NCBI GenBank assembly: GCA_017440965.1
Contig: JAFSGH010000071.1
Span: forward strand, 1 to 64,000
Length of the DNA: 64,000 nt
Direction of reading: 5' to 3'
DNA from: Clostridia bacterium
GTDB taxonomy: Bacteria > Bacillota > Clostridia > Oscillospirales > Acutalibacteraceae
In this document: positions 53,861-61,911 of the stretch, one piece after another
Layout: each line of letters begins with the position of its first letter
How positions within the stretch are numbered: the first letter of the stretch is position 1
Made by a program: the position numbers and the translations under genes
The notes under the pieces: generated by a model
What the model was told of the DNA's origin: nothing
Seen by the model: the letters and a program-made list of their open reading frames with translations, nothing else
Database searches by the model: none

Positions 53861-56800
53861 TCATCCGAATATTGAAAGAATAAGTCTTTTAAGCTCATCA
53901 TCGCTGAAGGGTCTCGGATACCCTACCACCTTTGCCTCATCCTGAGCGCGTCTTGTAATTTCATCAATATCCTCTACATTAAACGAAATATCCGAAGGTC
54001 TGATGCCGAAGAAGTCTATAAATTCACTGAGCTTTTCGATAAAGATAAGAGAGAGCTCTTCCCGTGACATATCTCCGGAGCCAAAGCCGCAGAATCTTGA
54101 AATTTCCGCAAGCCCTTCACTGCCGTAAGGAAGATAAGCCTTTAATACGGGGACTATACATACTGAAACCGCAAGTCCGTGAGGAATATGATAAAATTCT
54201 CCGAGACGGTGAGCAATTGCGTGAATATAGCCTGTGCTTATTCTCCTGAATGAAATTCCCGCGTTAAATGCCGCATTCTGAAGAGTCTCACGGGCTTTTA
54301 TATCTGAAGGCTCTGCAAAGGCAACAGGAAGGTTTTCAAGTATATCCTTAATAACTCCGGGAGCCAGCATCGCATCCTCGGGGAAGGAAGAAGCAAACAA
54401 GCTGATATAGCTTTCTATTGCGTGAGATAAGGCATCTATACCCGTATATGCCGTGCTCAAGGAAGGCACCGTGACAGTAAGCCCGGGATCAAGCAAAACT
54501 GTATCGGGAAGATATTTATCACTTACAAAGGGACGCTTTTTATTTTCGTCCTCTTCCGTTGCAACGGCAAAGAATGTGACCTCTGAGCCCGTACCCGCCG
54601 TAGTAGGCACTAAAATAAGCGGAACATTCATTTTTGCATCACATTCAAGCTTACATATATCATCAATAACACGGTCAAGATTATTAGCTCTCAGAGATAC
54701 GATCTTTGCGCTATCAAGCACCGAGCCACCGCCGATACCGACAACACAGTCACAGCCGTTTTCTACAAAAAGAGCGAGTGCATCATCTGTATTGCCGACA
54801 GTAGGCTCCCCGAAAATCTTATCAAAGATCACAGGTTCTTCCAAAAAGTCAAGAGACGCCTTTATCATGCTGAAGGAACAAGCATTCGGTAATGTTATCA
54901 ACAGAGGCTTTTTTACACCGAGAAGATCAAGCTCATTTTTAAGCTCTGCAATCTTTCCTATTCCTCTTATGACTCTGCTGTCCTTGACAGAGGCATTTTT
55001 AAGAACGCCTAAGGTAAGCTTCTGTATGGGATTCAATACTCCGCCCGTTTTTCTCATAGGCTTCAGAGCAACGGGATCAAAGCTTAAGCACTGACCTTTT
55101 GTATTATCGCAGGAAACGGTAAGATAGCCTTTATCAGGCTCACTCCAGCAAAAGCCTGTTTCCTGAAGTCTTGAAAGGGTAAATTCATTATGCATGGGCA
55201 CATTCTGCGATCTGCCCGATATTATCATATAAAACAGATATACATGAATATCTCTGTCAGCGGTATTTGCAAAGGCGGTCTCTATCATCTCTGTTACGGA
55301 TGCATATCTGTAGGATACACCAAGACGCTCAAACATATCTCTTGCGGCAAGGAAATTATGATTATACATATGATATATCTCATTGGTACGCTGCAAAAGA
55401 GAAAGTCTGACAAAAGCATCCGCACACTCGTCAACCGCAGTAAGATCCATCGGATACTTATCCATATTATCGTGATAAATACCAAGCTTCAGCATCGCGT
55501 GAAGTCGGCGCAAAAAGCCGTTATCCGCAGAATTACTCTGAAATTTTCCGTCCGATGCGCGCCAGGTAAGATTACCTATACGGTAAATATTTGACCGCAG
55601 TCCCCTGCGCCTTGCAGCAATAACAGCTTCCTCGGCACGGTATTTACTGTGAATATAAACATTATCTCTGTAATGCTGTCCGATATTAAGTATATGCTCG
55701 TCAAATTCTGCATTTTTATATGTCTGACGGACAGTTGCTGCTCCGTGAAGACTTACAGTAGATGTATGCTGCATAACGGCATCGGCATCAAGACAGAATT
55801 CGATAACATTTTTCGTTCCGTCAACATTTGTTCTTCTGAGATCTGCATAATCTCCCGCGTGGTGAACATTCGCCGCAACATGATACACAACATCAGTTTC
55901 TTTTATAAGCTTGCTGTAATCCTTCTCTGAAAGCCCAAGCTTCTTTTCTTCGATATTTCCAATAACAGTATAAACATCCGAAAGATCAAGCTCACCGAAA
56001 TAATAACCTATCTGAGCCATCAGCTTTTTTTCACTTCTGACAAGGCAATAGACCTTTATTCCTGCATCGATCAGATACTTAAGGATATGTATACCCAAAA
56101 ATCCTGTTGCGCCCGTAAGCAGGGCGGTTTTATATTTTCCTGAGACTGTACCCTTGCCTTCAGTTTCCTTTATAATCTCATTTATACCGTCTATGCCCTC
56201 ATCCTCAGTGTCATCAACATCTGCAATCTTCTTTGCCAATGCATAAAGGAAGGGATTGTCATAAACCGTCTGAGGCTTTATATTGAGAGATACGGAAAGC
56301 TCGACCGCATTAAGAGAATCTCCGCCGATTGCAAAGAAGTTATCTGTCATACTGACCTCGGAAAGTCCCAGAAGCTCCTTCACGGCAGAGGCAACGCGTT
56401 TTTCCTCTTCCGTCTTCGGCATCACCGCCTCAGGCTTCTTTACCGCACCGTGAGTACCCCTTTTTATCTTTGAAGAGGCTGTTCTTTCAAAGGGTGTTTC
56501 TCTGATTATATAAGCGGATACCCGCTGAAAGCTTGCAAGCTTGGAATTGACACGAGCAAGCATTTCAAGCACGGCAGCATCAATATCAGTTATATTATTC
56601 TCTGCAATATATGTTTTATTCGGGAAGATCTCAGCATAAACAGCACCGTTTTCACCGAAGCATACTACCTCCTGCACAAGAGGCTCGAATGAAAATCTAT
56701 CCTCAAGCATTTCGGCAGAAACATTTTCACCGTTATCAAGCAGTATAAGATTTTTGCATCTGCCCGTTATATAAAGAAAACCGTCTTCATCAAAATGTCC

Positions 56801-57988
56801 CACATCGCCTGTATGAAGATATCCGTCCTCGGTAAATGCCTCTTTTGTTGCCTCGGGATTCTTATAATAGCCCTGCATAACGCTGGGGCCCTTTACAAGT
56901 ATCTCCCCGTCAACGATTTTTACATCCATACAGGGAATAGGCTTTCCTACAGAGCCGTGACGGAAGCAGCCGACAGCATTATTTGCAATTACGGGAGAGC
57001 ATTCTGTCATTCCGTAACCGTTCAGCACAAGCACACCCGTTGCATTGAATCTTTCATTAACAGCGGCATCAAGAGGAGCGCCGCCTGAAATAATATCTAT
57101 TATATTACCGCCGAGAAATTCCTGCACTGCTTCATTCTCCGTCATATCAGGCTTTGAAGCGGCGTATTTAATTGCCCCATTCATAAGATTTTTGATTATC
57201 TGAGGCACAGCAATGATGCTGTCAGGCTTGAACAGACGAAGATCAGATACTATATTCGCAAGGCTGTCATTGACAAGCACGGTTTTTCCGCGGCAGATAC
57301 TTTTTGTTATATTCGCAGTAAAGCAAAAGCCGTGATATATAGGAAGACAGCAAAATACTCTCATGGACGGGCAGGCTGTATGAACACTTGTTGCTCCGTA
57401 CACAAGATTTCGGTGAGAAAGCATAACCCCCTTGGGAAAGCCTGTCGTACCTGATGTAAACATAATGGCACAGGTATCATCCGCATTTGGCTCACTGTCA
57501 TATTTTCCCTCATACTTTTCTAATATGTCAGAAAAATTGAGCACACCTTCGTCGTCTGCCTTATCATCAACCGAAACAAAAAGCTTTATTCCCTGCAGTC
57601 TGTCCTTTACTTCCTTATAAAGTGCTTTGCTTTTCTCATCAAATACAAAAACATCAACATCCGCAAACTCCATAAAACGGCAATTCATATCAACGGTTTC
57701 AGCAGTTGCAAGAGGTACGGCAATACTGCTTGTTGCAACCGTTCCGAAATAAGATACAAGCCAGCCGTAGCTTGTCGGACCGATTATTGCAACATGTGCG
57801 CCTACAAGTCCTTTTTGTTTCAGCATATTACTGAAAGCATCGCAATCCTTCTGAAATTCAGTATATGTTTTTGCTTCGATACCTCCCGGGACCTTATATC
57901 TGATAAAATCGGTCTCAGGGAAATTTTCGGCGGCATAATCCACCATATGTTTCAGATTTCTCAGTTTTGTAAGATCATCTAAAAGCAT
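53861..57988 (-). CDS. adenylation-carrier-thioester reductase-iron alcohol dehydrogenase fusion enzyme
   Basis: A 1375-residue single chain. Adenylation domain (1-515): FTSGTTGFPKG (177-187), GYGMTE (about 325), YLHTGDVG (390-397) and the A10-type lysine in SSKIKRG (about 507); these motifs are closer to fatty-acid/acyl-CoA ligases than to amino-acid A domains. Carrier (530-595) with phosphopantetheine Ser 558 in IGGDSLN. Thioester reductase (620-955): TGATGFLG (625-632) and YIHSK (Tyr 778, Lys 782). C-terminal iron-type alcohol dehydrogenase (990-1375): GIGGGSVLDSAK (about 1085), metal ligands Asp 1185, His 1189, His 1256, His 1270. All centres look intact, so it should convert an acid to acyl-AMP, thioester, aldehyde and alcohol. 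No condensation domain. ATG 57988 has AAGGA ten bases upstream. First gene of a three-gene operon. Confidence 0.9.
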   Translation of the reverse strand: MLLDDLTKLRNLKHMVDYAAENFPETDFIRYKVPGGIEAKTYTEFQKDCDAFSNMLKQKGLVGAHVAIIGPTSYGWLVSYFGTVATSSIAVPLATAETVDMNCRFMEFADVDVFVFDEKSKALYKEVKDRLQGIKLFVSVDDKADDEGVLNFSDILEKYEGKYDSEPNADDTCAIMFTSGTTGFPKGVMLSHRNLVYGATSVHTACPSMRVFCCLPIYHGFCFTANITKSICRGKTVLVNDSLANIVSDLRLFKPDSIIAVPQIIKNLMNGAIKYAASKPDMTENEAVQEFLGGNIIDIISGGAPLDAAVNERFNATGVLVLNGYGMTECSPVIANNAVGCFRHGSVGKPIPCMDVKIVDGEILVKGPSVMQGYYKNPEATKEAFTEDGYLHTGDVGHFDEDGFLYITGRCKNLILLDNGENVSAEMLEDRFSFEPLVQEVVCFGENGAVYAEIFPNKTYIAENNITDIDAAVLEMLARVNSKLASFQRVSAYIIRETPFERTASSKIKRGTHGAVKKPEAVMPKTEEEKRVASAVKELLGLSEVSMTDNFFAIGGDSLNAVELSVSLNIKPQTVYDNPFLYALAKKIADVDDTEDEGIDGINEIIKETEGKGTVSGKYKTALLTGATGFLGIHILKYLIDAGIKVYCLVRSEKKLMAQIGYYFGELDLSDVYTVIGNIEEKKLGLSEKDYSKLIKETDVVYHVAANVHHAGDYADLRRTNVDGTKNVIEFCLDADAVMQHTSTVSLHGAATVRQTYKNAEFDEHILNIGQHYRDNVYIHSKYRAEEAVIAARRRGLRSNIYRIGNLTWRASDGKFQSNSADNGFLRRLHAMLKLGIYHDNMDKYPMDLTAVDECADAFVRLSLLQRTNEIYHMYNHNFLAARDMFERLGVSYRYASVTEMIETAFANTADRDIHVYLFYMIISGRSQNVPMHNEFTLSRLQETGFCWSEPDKGYLTVSCDNTKGQCLSFDPVALKPMRKTGGVLNPIQKLTLGVLKNASVKDSRVIRGIGKIAELKNELDLLGVKKPLLITLPNACSFSMIKASLDFLEEPVIFDKIFGEPTVGNTDDALALFVENGCDCVVGIGGGSVLDSAKIVSLRANNLDRVIDDICKLECDAKMNVPLILVPTTAGTGSEVTFFAVATEEDENKKRPFVSDKYLPDTVLLDPGLTVTVPSLSTAYTGIDALSHAIESYISLFASSFPEDAMLAPGVIKDILENLPVAFAEPSDIKARETLQNAAFNAGISFRRISTGYIHAIAHRLGEFYHIPHGLAVSVCIVPVLKAYLPYGSEGLAEISRFCGFGSGDMSREELSLIFIEKLSEFIDFFGIRPSDISFNVEDIDEITRRAQDEAKVVGYPRPFSDDELKRLILSIFG

Positions 57989-58020
57989 ATTCTCAGCTTC
58001 CTTCAAAATTTATATAATAT

Positions 58021-58048
58021 ATTTTAACATATTATTCATAAATTGCAA
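58021..58048 (-). promoter_or_regulatory. promoter of the fusion reductase operon
   Basis: Minus strand TTGCAA (58048-58043), 16 bases, TAAAAT (58026-58021), about 33 bases before ATG 57988. Confidence 0.5.
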
Positions 58049-58058
58049 TAAACAAATT

Positions 58059-58078
58059 GTTGCATTTTCGTTGCATTT
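58059..58078. promoter_or_regulatory. direct repeat upstream of the reductase promoter
   Basis: GTTGCATTT occurs at 58059-58067 and 58070-58078, an 11-base period (one helical turn), ten bases upstream of the -35 box. It has the form of a regulator site; the second copy overlaps the stop of the neighbouring gene. Confidence 0.45.
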
Positions 58079-58913
58079 ATAGTTTAGAAGCAAATCTGCA
58101 GGCCCTTATATATGCTTCTGTAAAATATTCCTGCAGAGAAAGTCTTTTATACTTATCATTTTCGTGTCTGCCCGGCTTTGAATTCCTGTTAAGCTCAAAT
58201 GTGAGTATTCCTTTATAGCCGCACTTATTAAGCCTTATTGCAAGCTCATCCCAATCCCTGATACCGTCAAAGGGCAGAAGATGAAGATCATCGTGCCAGA
58301 ATATCTTACCGTTAAGATCCTTAATGCCGAGATTGTCATTAAGGTGCGTTGCAATAAGCCTGTCTCCCCATTTTTCAAGAAGATTTTTTGAAAAGTTATA
58401 ACACATCTCATGACCTGAATCAAGACAGAAGCCTACATTCGGACGGTCAGAGAAATTCTCAAGAAGAGCATTAAGATACTCCTCCCCTTCAGTGTTCTCA
58501 AATGCTATGTTGACACCGCATTTTTCCGCTTCACTGATCAGCTTTTCATAGCGTTCAAGACCTCTTTCGGTAATATCCACAATACCGTCAAAGCCGATAT
58601 AACAATGGGATATCATAAGACCGATATCATTATCACTGCAGGTGTGTATGCAATCAACTATATCCTTATATGCCTTTTCAGCTGCCGCTTCGTCATCTCT
58701 CCATAAATCAGCCACTCCCCCGAAGGGCGCATGCACGGACTGATATATCATTCCGCTGTCTCTTGCAATCTTCGCCCATTCTTCAAAAGGAAAATCTCTG
58801 GACCATCCGGTAAAAAACGCCTCAAAGCCCGTATCTCTGAGCATAATTATCTGATCTTCAACCAAAACATCCTCATCAGCAAAAACATTCATTCCTAAAA
58901 GCCTGCGATACAT
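58077..58913 (-). CDS. TIM-barrel sugar isomerase/epimerase-like protein, paralogue
   Basis: A 278-residue xylose-isomerase-like TIM-barrel protein, clearly related to the gene at 40699: VHAPFGGVADLW, IAFENTEGEEY (Glu ligand), CLDSGHEMC (Asp and His), ATHLNDN, LPFDGIRDWDELA and TFELNRNSKPG align with the same segments. Substrate unknown. I start at ATG 58913, with GAGG nine bases upstream. It lies 88 bases before the fusion reductase gene with no terminator between them, so read-through is possible. Confidence 0.82.
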   Translation of the reverse strand: MYRRLLGMNVFADEDVLVEDQIIMLRDTGFEAFFTGWSRDFPFEEWAKIARDSGMIYQSVHAPFGGVADLWRDDEAAAEKAYKDIVDCIHTCSDNDIGLMISHCYIGFDGIVDITERGLERYEKLISEAEKCGVNIAFENTEGEEYLNALLENFSDRPNVGFCLDSGHEMCYNFSKNLLEKWGDRLIATHLNDNLGIKDLNGKIFWHDDLHLLPFDGIRDWDELAIRLNKCGYKGILTFELNRNSKPGRHENDKYKRLSLQEYFTEAYIRACRFASKL

Positions 58914-59008
58914 AACATAAACCTCACTGATAAATAATAATATTATTATTTTAACATAACGCATACTTAATTACAACAGACAAGAAATCAATATTCCTCA
59001 CAAAATTG

Positions 59009-59037
59009 TTGACATACAAAAAAAGATTTGCTATAAT
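59009..59037 (+). promoter_or_regulatory. promoter of tRNA-Pro
   Basis: Perfect TTGACA (59009-59014), 17 bases, perfect TATAAT (59032-59037), 24 bases before the tRNA. Confidence 0.85.
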
Positions 59038-59061
59038 TACAAGGCTACAAAATTAATAATC

Positions 59062-59138
59062 CGGGGTGTGGCACAGTTTGGTAGTGCGCTTGGTTCGGGA
59101 CCAAGAGGTCGTGGGTTCGAATCCCGTCACTCCGACCA
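59062..59138 (+). tRNA. tRNA-Pro (anticodon CGG), attachment site of the integrated element
   Basis: A 77-base cloverleaf with CCA encoded. Acceptor CGGGGTG/CACTCCG, anticodon stem CTTGG/CCAAG with loop TTCGGGA (anticodon CGG at 59096-59098), and T loop TTCGAAT. From the anticodon loop onward the gene is duplicated at 63143-63190, so its 3' half was supplied by the element and the gene remains whole. Confidence 0.95.
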
Positions 59139-59141
59139 TAG
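59094..59141. repeat. left attachment repeat (48 bp) within tRNA-Pro
   Basis: Identical over 48 bases to 63143-63190. It runs from the first base of the anticodon loop to three bases past the CCA, the standard recombination window of tRNA-targeting tyrosine integrases. Confidence 0.93.
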
Positions 59142-59192
59142 AAGAAGCCTTATATATCAACGAGTTGTGTGGTATATAGGGCTTCTTTGTTT
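59141..59192 (+). terminator. tRNA-Pro terminator supplied by the element
   Basis: GAAGAAGCCTTATATA pairs with TATATAGGGCTTCTTT around a 16-base loop, followed by a T-rich run. Confidence 0.75.
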
Positions 59193-59223
59193 TTTGCTCA
59201 AAAATAACTTTTCTAACAAATTT

Positions 59224-60381
59224 CTAACACAATTCAATCTTAAATGTATCTGACATAGATTTTGCAATGCTCTCTTTCCTTGTAATATCAAGGTGAGCAT
59301 ATATGTTAGCAGTCGTTCTTATATCGGCATGTCCAAGCCATTCTTGAACATCTTTGAGTGTAAAACCTTTAGAAATCAACAAACTTGCACAAGAGTGTCT
59401 TAAATCGTGAAAACGAATATGCGGTAAATCATATTTTTTAAGCAGTTTTTGAAACTTCTTTGTCACATAATCAGGCAAATACGGTCTGCCGTCATCCCAC
59501 TTAAAGATGTATTCATTATTGTTGTAAGCAGAGCCAAAAAGCATTCTGTTTGCATTTTCTTTTTCTTTGAGTTTTAACAATAAACACTCGACCTCATTCA
59601 TTAATGGAAATGATCTGTAGCTCGAATTTGTTTTAGTTGAGTCTTTTTCCACCAATTGAGTACAACACACAACAGTATGTTTAATAGTAATTGTTTTATT
59701 TTCAAAGTTTACACTATCCCATTTAAGACCTAAAACTTCACTTCTTCGCAATCCGTAAACAACAGTAATATACAAGAGAGCATATATATCTTCATCTTTA
59801 ATTCTGCTAAAAAACTCGGTAATTTGAGTTTCTGAATAGAACTGTGGTTCTCTTCTTTGCATTTTTGGAAGTACAACATACTCACAAGGATTTTTTGCTA
59901 TCAAATCATTTTTTATTGCTTCTTTTATAACCAATTGAATAATAAGTTTATGTGTTTTCATTGTCTTTGGAGAAAGACCGCCTTTACCATTCAATTTGCC
60001 ATTTTCACTTTTTATATTTATGTATTCTTGTATGTTTTCTCTGTTCAGATTACATAGTTTTATGTTCTTGTTTTCAAAATATGGGATAATTTGAGAATTT
60101 GCTACAATCGCATAACCTTGATATGTTATTTCATCAACAGACAATTTAACCGAATTTAGCCAAAGTTTGATATATTCACTAAAAAGTATTTCACTTTGAG
60201 ATATATTTGTTGTTTTTTCATATGTCTGCAATGTATCTCTCAAAAACTTCTCAGCCTTTTTCTTATTATTCTTTTCTTCAAGACCTGTTGCAATCCATTT
60301 TTGTTTTCTTTTACCATTACTGTCGGTAAGATTTATAACAGCATAATATTTGCCATTTTTTATTTGTAGGCTTCCCGTCAT
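59224..60381 (-). CDS. int: tyrosine-type integrase
   Basis: A 385-residue site-specific recombinase. An AP2-like arm-binding domain (1-50), a SAM-like core-binding domain (about 60-165) and the catalytic domain, with Arg 212 (YGLRRSE), Lys about 250, His 325-x-x-Arg 328 (HDLRHS), His 351 (LGHADIRTT) and the nucleophile Tyr 361 (ANIYAH). All five signature positions are present. I start at ATG 60381, with AAAGGAG upstream; longer readings enter the excisionase gene. Adjacent to the attachment repeat, it should integrate the circle into tRNA-Pro. Confidence 0.95.
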   Translation of the reverse strand: MTGSLQIKNGKYYAVINLTDSNGKRKQKWIATGLEEKNNKKKAEKFLRDTLQTYEKTTNISQSEILFSEYIKLWLNSVKLSVDEITYQGYAIVANSQIIPYFENKNIKLCNLNRENIQEYINIKSENGKLNGKGGLSPKTMKTHKLIIQLVIKEAIKNDLIAKNPCEYVVLPKMQRREPQFYSETQITEFFSRIKDEDIYALLYITVVYGLRRSEVLGLKWDSVNFENKTITIKHTVVCCTQLVEKDSTKTNSSYRSFPLMNEVECLLLKLKEKENANRMLFGSAYNNNEYIFKWDDGRPYLPDYVTKKFQKLLKKYDLPHIRFHDLRHSCASLLISKGFTLKDVQEWLGHADIRTTANIYAHLDITRKESIAKSMSDTFKIELC

Positions 60382-60427
60382 ATTACTTCTCCTTTCTTTT
60401 AACAGAAACCTATCATTACAAACTAAA

Positions 60428-60604
60428 TTAACGATATTTTTCAACGAAATCAACTAAATATACTTTTGGTATTAAATATTTTCTTCCAAGTTTTATACTT
60501 TTAATTACATTCAATTTTAATAATTCATAAGCAGTATTTTTTCCTAAACATAAGGCACTACAAACATCTTCAACAGTCAATACATCACTGAAATTTTCAA
60601 ACAT
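60428..60604 (-). CDS. xis: excisionase-like HTH protein, 58 residues
   Basis: A small winged-helix/MerR-like DNA-binding protein (HTH_17, excisionase type). The sequence VLTVEDVCSALCLGKNTAYE is the helix-turn-helix entry, followed by SIKLGRKYLIPKVYLVDFVE, the usual wing and closing helix. ATG 60604 follows a weak GGCGGTG; stop at 60428. It lies 11 bases after rep and 46 before int, the standard spot for a recombination directionality factor. Whether it directs excision or controls copy number is inference. Confidence 0.82.
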   Translation of the reverse strand: MFENFSDVLTVEDVCSALCLGKNTAYELLKLNVIKSIKLGRKYLIPKVYLVDFVEKYR

Positions 60605-60615
60605 ATATACACCGC

Positions 60616-61599
60616 CTATCTATTTTTAATACAGTATATTTGCGGTGATTCTTCAATTTTTACGATATTATTTTCATTATCAGAAAAAGGTAAATCCGTG
60701 TTTTTTTCAAATTTAATTATTTTGTTTATTCTCCGGACAAAAGCATTCCAACTTTCCGGCTCATTTCTCTGTATTTCTCTATATTGTTCATTAAACGGAA
60801 TATTGCTTATAATAAATACTTTTGTAAAACTTGCACTCTTATCAGAATATCGGCACGGCAACTCAATCGGATATCCGTCAAGATACTGCAACATATCTTT
60901 AAGAGATAAAGAACTGCGAAATTCATCCAAAAGTAAAACATCTTGATATTTATAATTATCAAACGGATGATTATAATTTGTGACTTTGCATACATTCTCA
61001 TATCCAAATGTTTCCATTACTGACCGAGTTTTGCCCGTGCCAGTTTCACCGTAAATATAAACAACTTCAATATTACGCCATTTATTATTGAAATTTTCAG
61101 AAAGAATTATTTGTCTTGTTTCCTCAATACAATGTATTTTTGTCATATAAGACGGATATTGTTTTACAATATCTGATGTTGAAACACCGTCTTGAATTAA
61201 CTGTAATACTTCATCAGAAATCTTGCAATTCTTTGCACTCTTGCTCAACGGCATATCTCCGTATTCTTCAAAAGTTTCAATCAGATTTGTTTCTTTTTTC
61301 TTACTGTCAAGATAAGCACCTTCTTTTCGTATATAATCACGATTCTGTTCAGCAGTGCCTTGTGCCGCTTCAATATGTGCAACGGGAAATCTGCTTTTGA
61401 CTGTATCAAAAGAAACGGCATTTTCAAACTGCATAAAAAGATGAATGTGCGGTGTTCCTTGCTCTCCGATTTCGTCACAAAAACAAAAATAAAGATATTT
61501 GTGGCTTTGTATTATTTCTTTGATTTTTTCGTGTGTGAAACCATAATCAAGGGGATTGTTAATTGTAATTTGCCATTTACGGCTTCGATTTGTGCCCAT
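60616..61599 (-). CDS. rep: CRESS-type replication initiator (HUH endonuclease plus SF3 helicase)
   Basis: A 327-residue rolling-circle Rep. Endonuclease motif I WQITINNP (9-16), motif II TPHIHLFMQF with the metal-binding His-x-His (51, 53), motif III YIRK (Tyr 89 nucleophile, Lys 92). Superfamily 3 helicase: Walker A GETGTGKT (184-191), Walker B VLLLDEF (221-227), motif C VFIISN (Asn 266), Arg finger about 289-290. Order and spacing are those of Rep from circo-, gemini- and related CRESS-DNA viruses and of the bacterial plasmids thought to be their relatives. It should nick the stem-loop at 61657 and unwind the replicon. ATG 61599 has GGAGGTG six bases upstream. Confidence 0.93.
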   Translation of the reverse strand: MGTNRSRKWQITINNPLDYGFTHEKIKEIIQSHKYLYFCFCDEIGEQGTPHIHLFMQFENAVSFDTVKSRFPVAHIEAAQGTAEQNRDYIRKEGAYLDSKKKETNLIETFEEYGDMPLSKSAKNCKISDEVLQLIQDGVSTSDIVKQYPSYMTKIHCIEETRQIILSENFNNKWRNIEVVYIYGETGTGKTRSVMETFGYENVCKVTNYNHPFDNYKYQDVLLLDEFRSSLSLKDMLQYLDGYPIELPCRYSDKSASFTKVFIISNIPFNEQYREIQRNEPESWNAFVRRINKIIKFEKNTDLPFSDNENNIVKIEESPQIYCIKNR

Positions 61600-61656
61600 G
61601 TCAAGCACCTCCTTAATATAATATTGAATGATAAATTACACAAAAACACAAGTTAT

Positions 61657-61682
61657 GCAAAAGGGTAATACTAACCTTTTGC
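61657..61682 (-). other. probable rolling-circle origin: stem-loop with TAGTATTAC
   Basis: A perfect 8-base-pair stem (GCAAAAGG 61657-61664, CCTTTTGC 61675-61682) encloses a 10-base loop. On the minus strand, the strand coding rep, the loop reads TTAGTATTAC, so it contains TAGTATTAC (61673-61665). This is a nonanucleotide form used by CRESS-DNA viruses, which are nicked between T7 and A8. It lies 58 bases upstream of the rep start. A flanking CACAAG/CTTGTG pair extends the structure across a short bulge. Confidence 0.85.
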
Positions 61683-61695
61683 TTGTGCAGTTGTG

Positions 61696-61741
61696 GAGTG
61701 ACTCCCCTAAAAAGACCCCTTTTTTAGGGGAGTTATCACTT
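61696..61741. repeat. second strong hairpin between rep and the repressor gene
   Basis: ACTCCCCTAAAAA (61701-61713) pairs perfectly with TTTTTAGGGGAGT (61721-61733); AGTGA/TCACT extends the stem past a bulge. It may insulate the divergent promoters, stop transcription, or act in replication; I cannot decide. Confidence 0.6.
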
Positions 61742-61799
61742 TCTCACTTCCGCAATACTGCAACAACTTACTATTATGTTAATTGCAACTTACATTTCA

Positions 61800-61883
61800 G
61801 TTATCATAATAACACCACAAAAACAAAATGTCAACAACAAAATAACATTTTTGTGATTTACTATTTACAATTTTGTTATCATA
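61800..61883. promoter_or_regulatory. repeated GTTATCATA sites, candidate repressor operators
   Basis: GTTATCATA occurs at 61800-61808 (within the palindrome GTTATCATAATAAC, to 61813) and at 61875-61883, the latter inside the repressor promoter spacer. Confidence 0.5.
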
Positions 61884-61892
61884 TGTTATTAT
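61864..61892 (+). promoter_or_regulatory. promoter of the element repressor
   Basis: TTTACA (61864-61869), 17 bases, TATTAT (61887-61892). Confidence 0.6.
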
Positions 61893-61911
61893 TGCTACGA
61901 GGTGTGATGTG

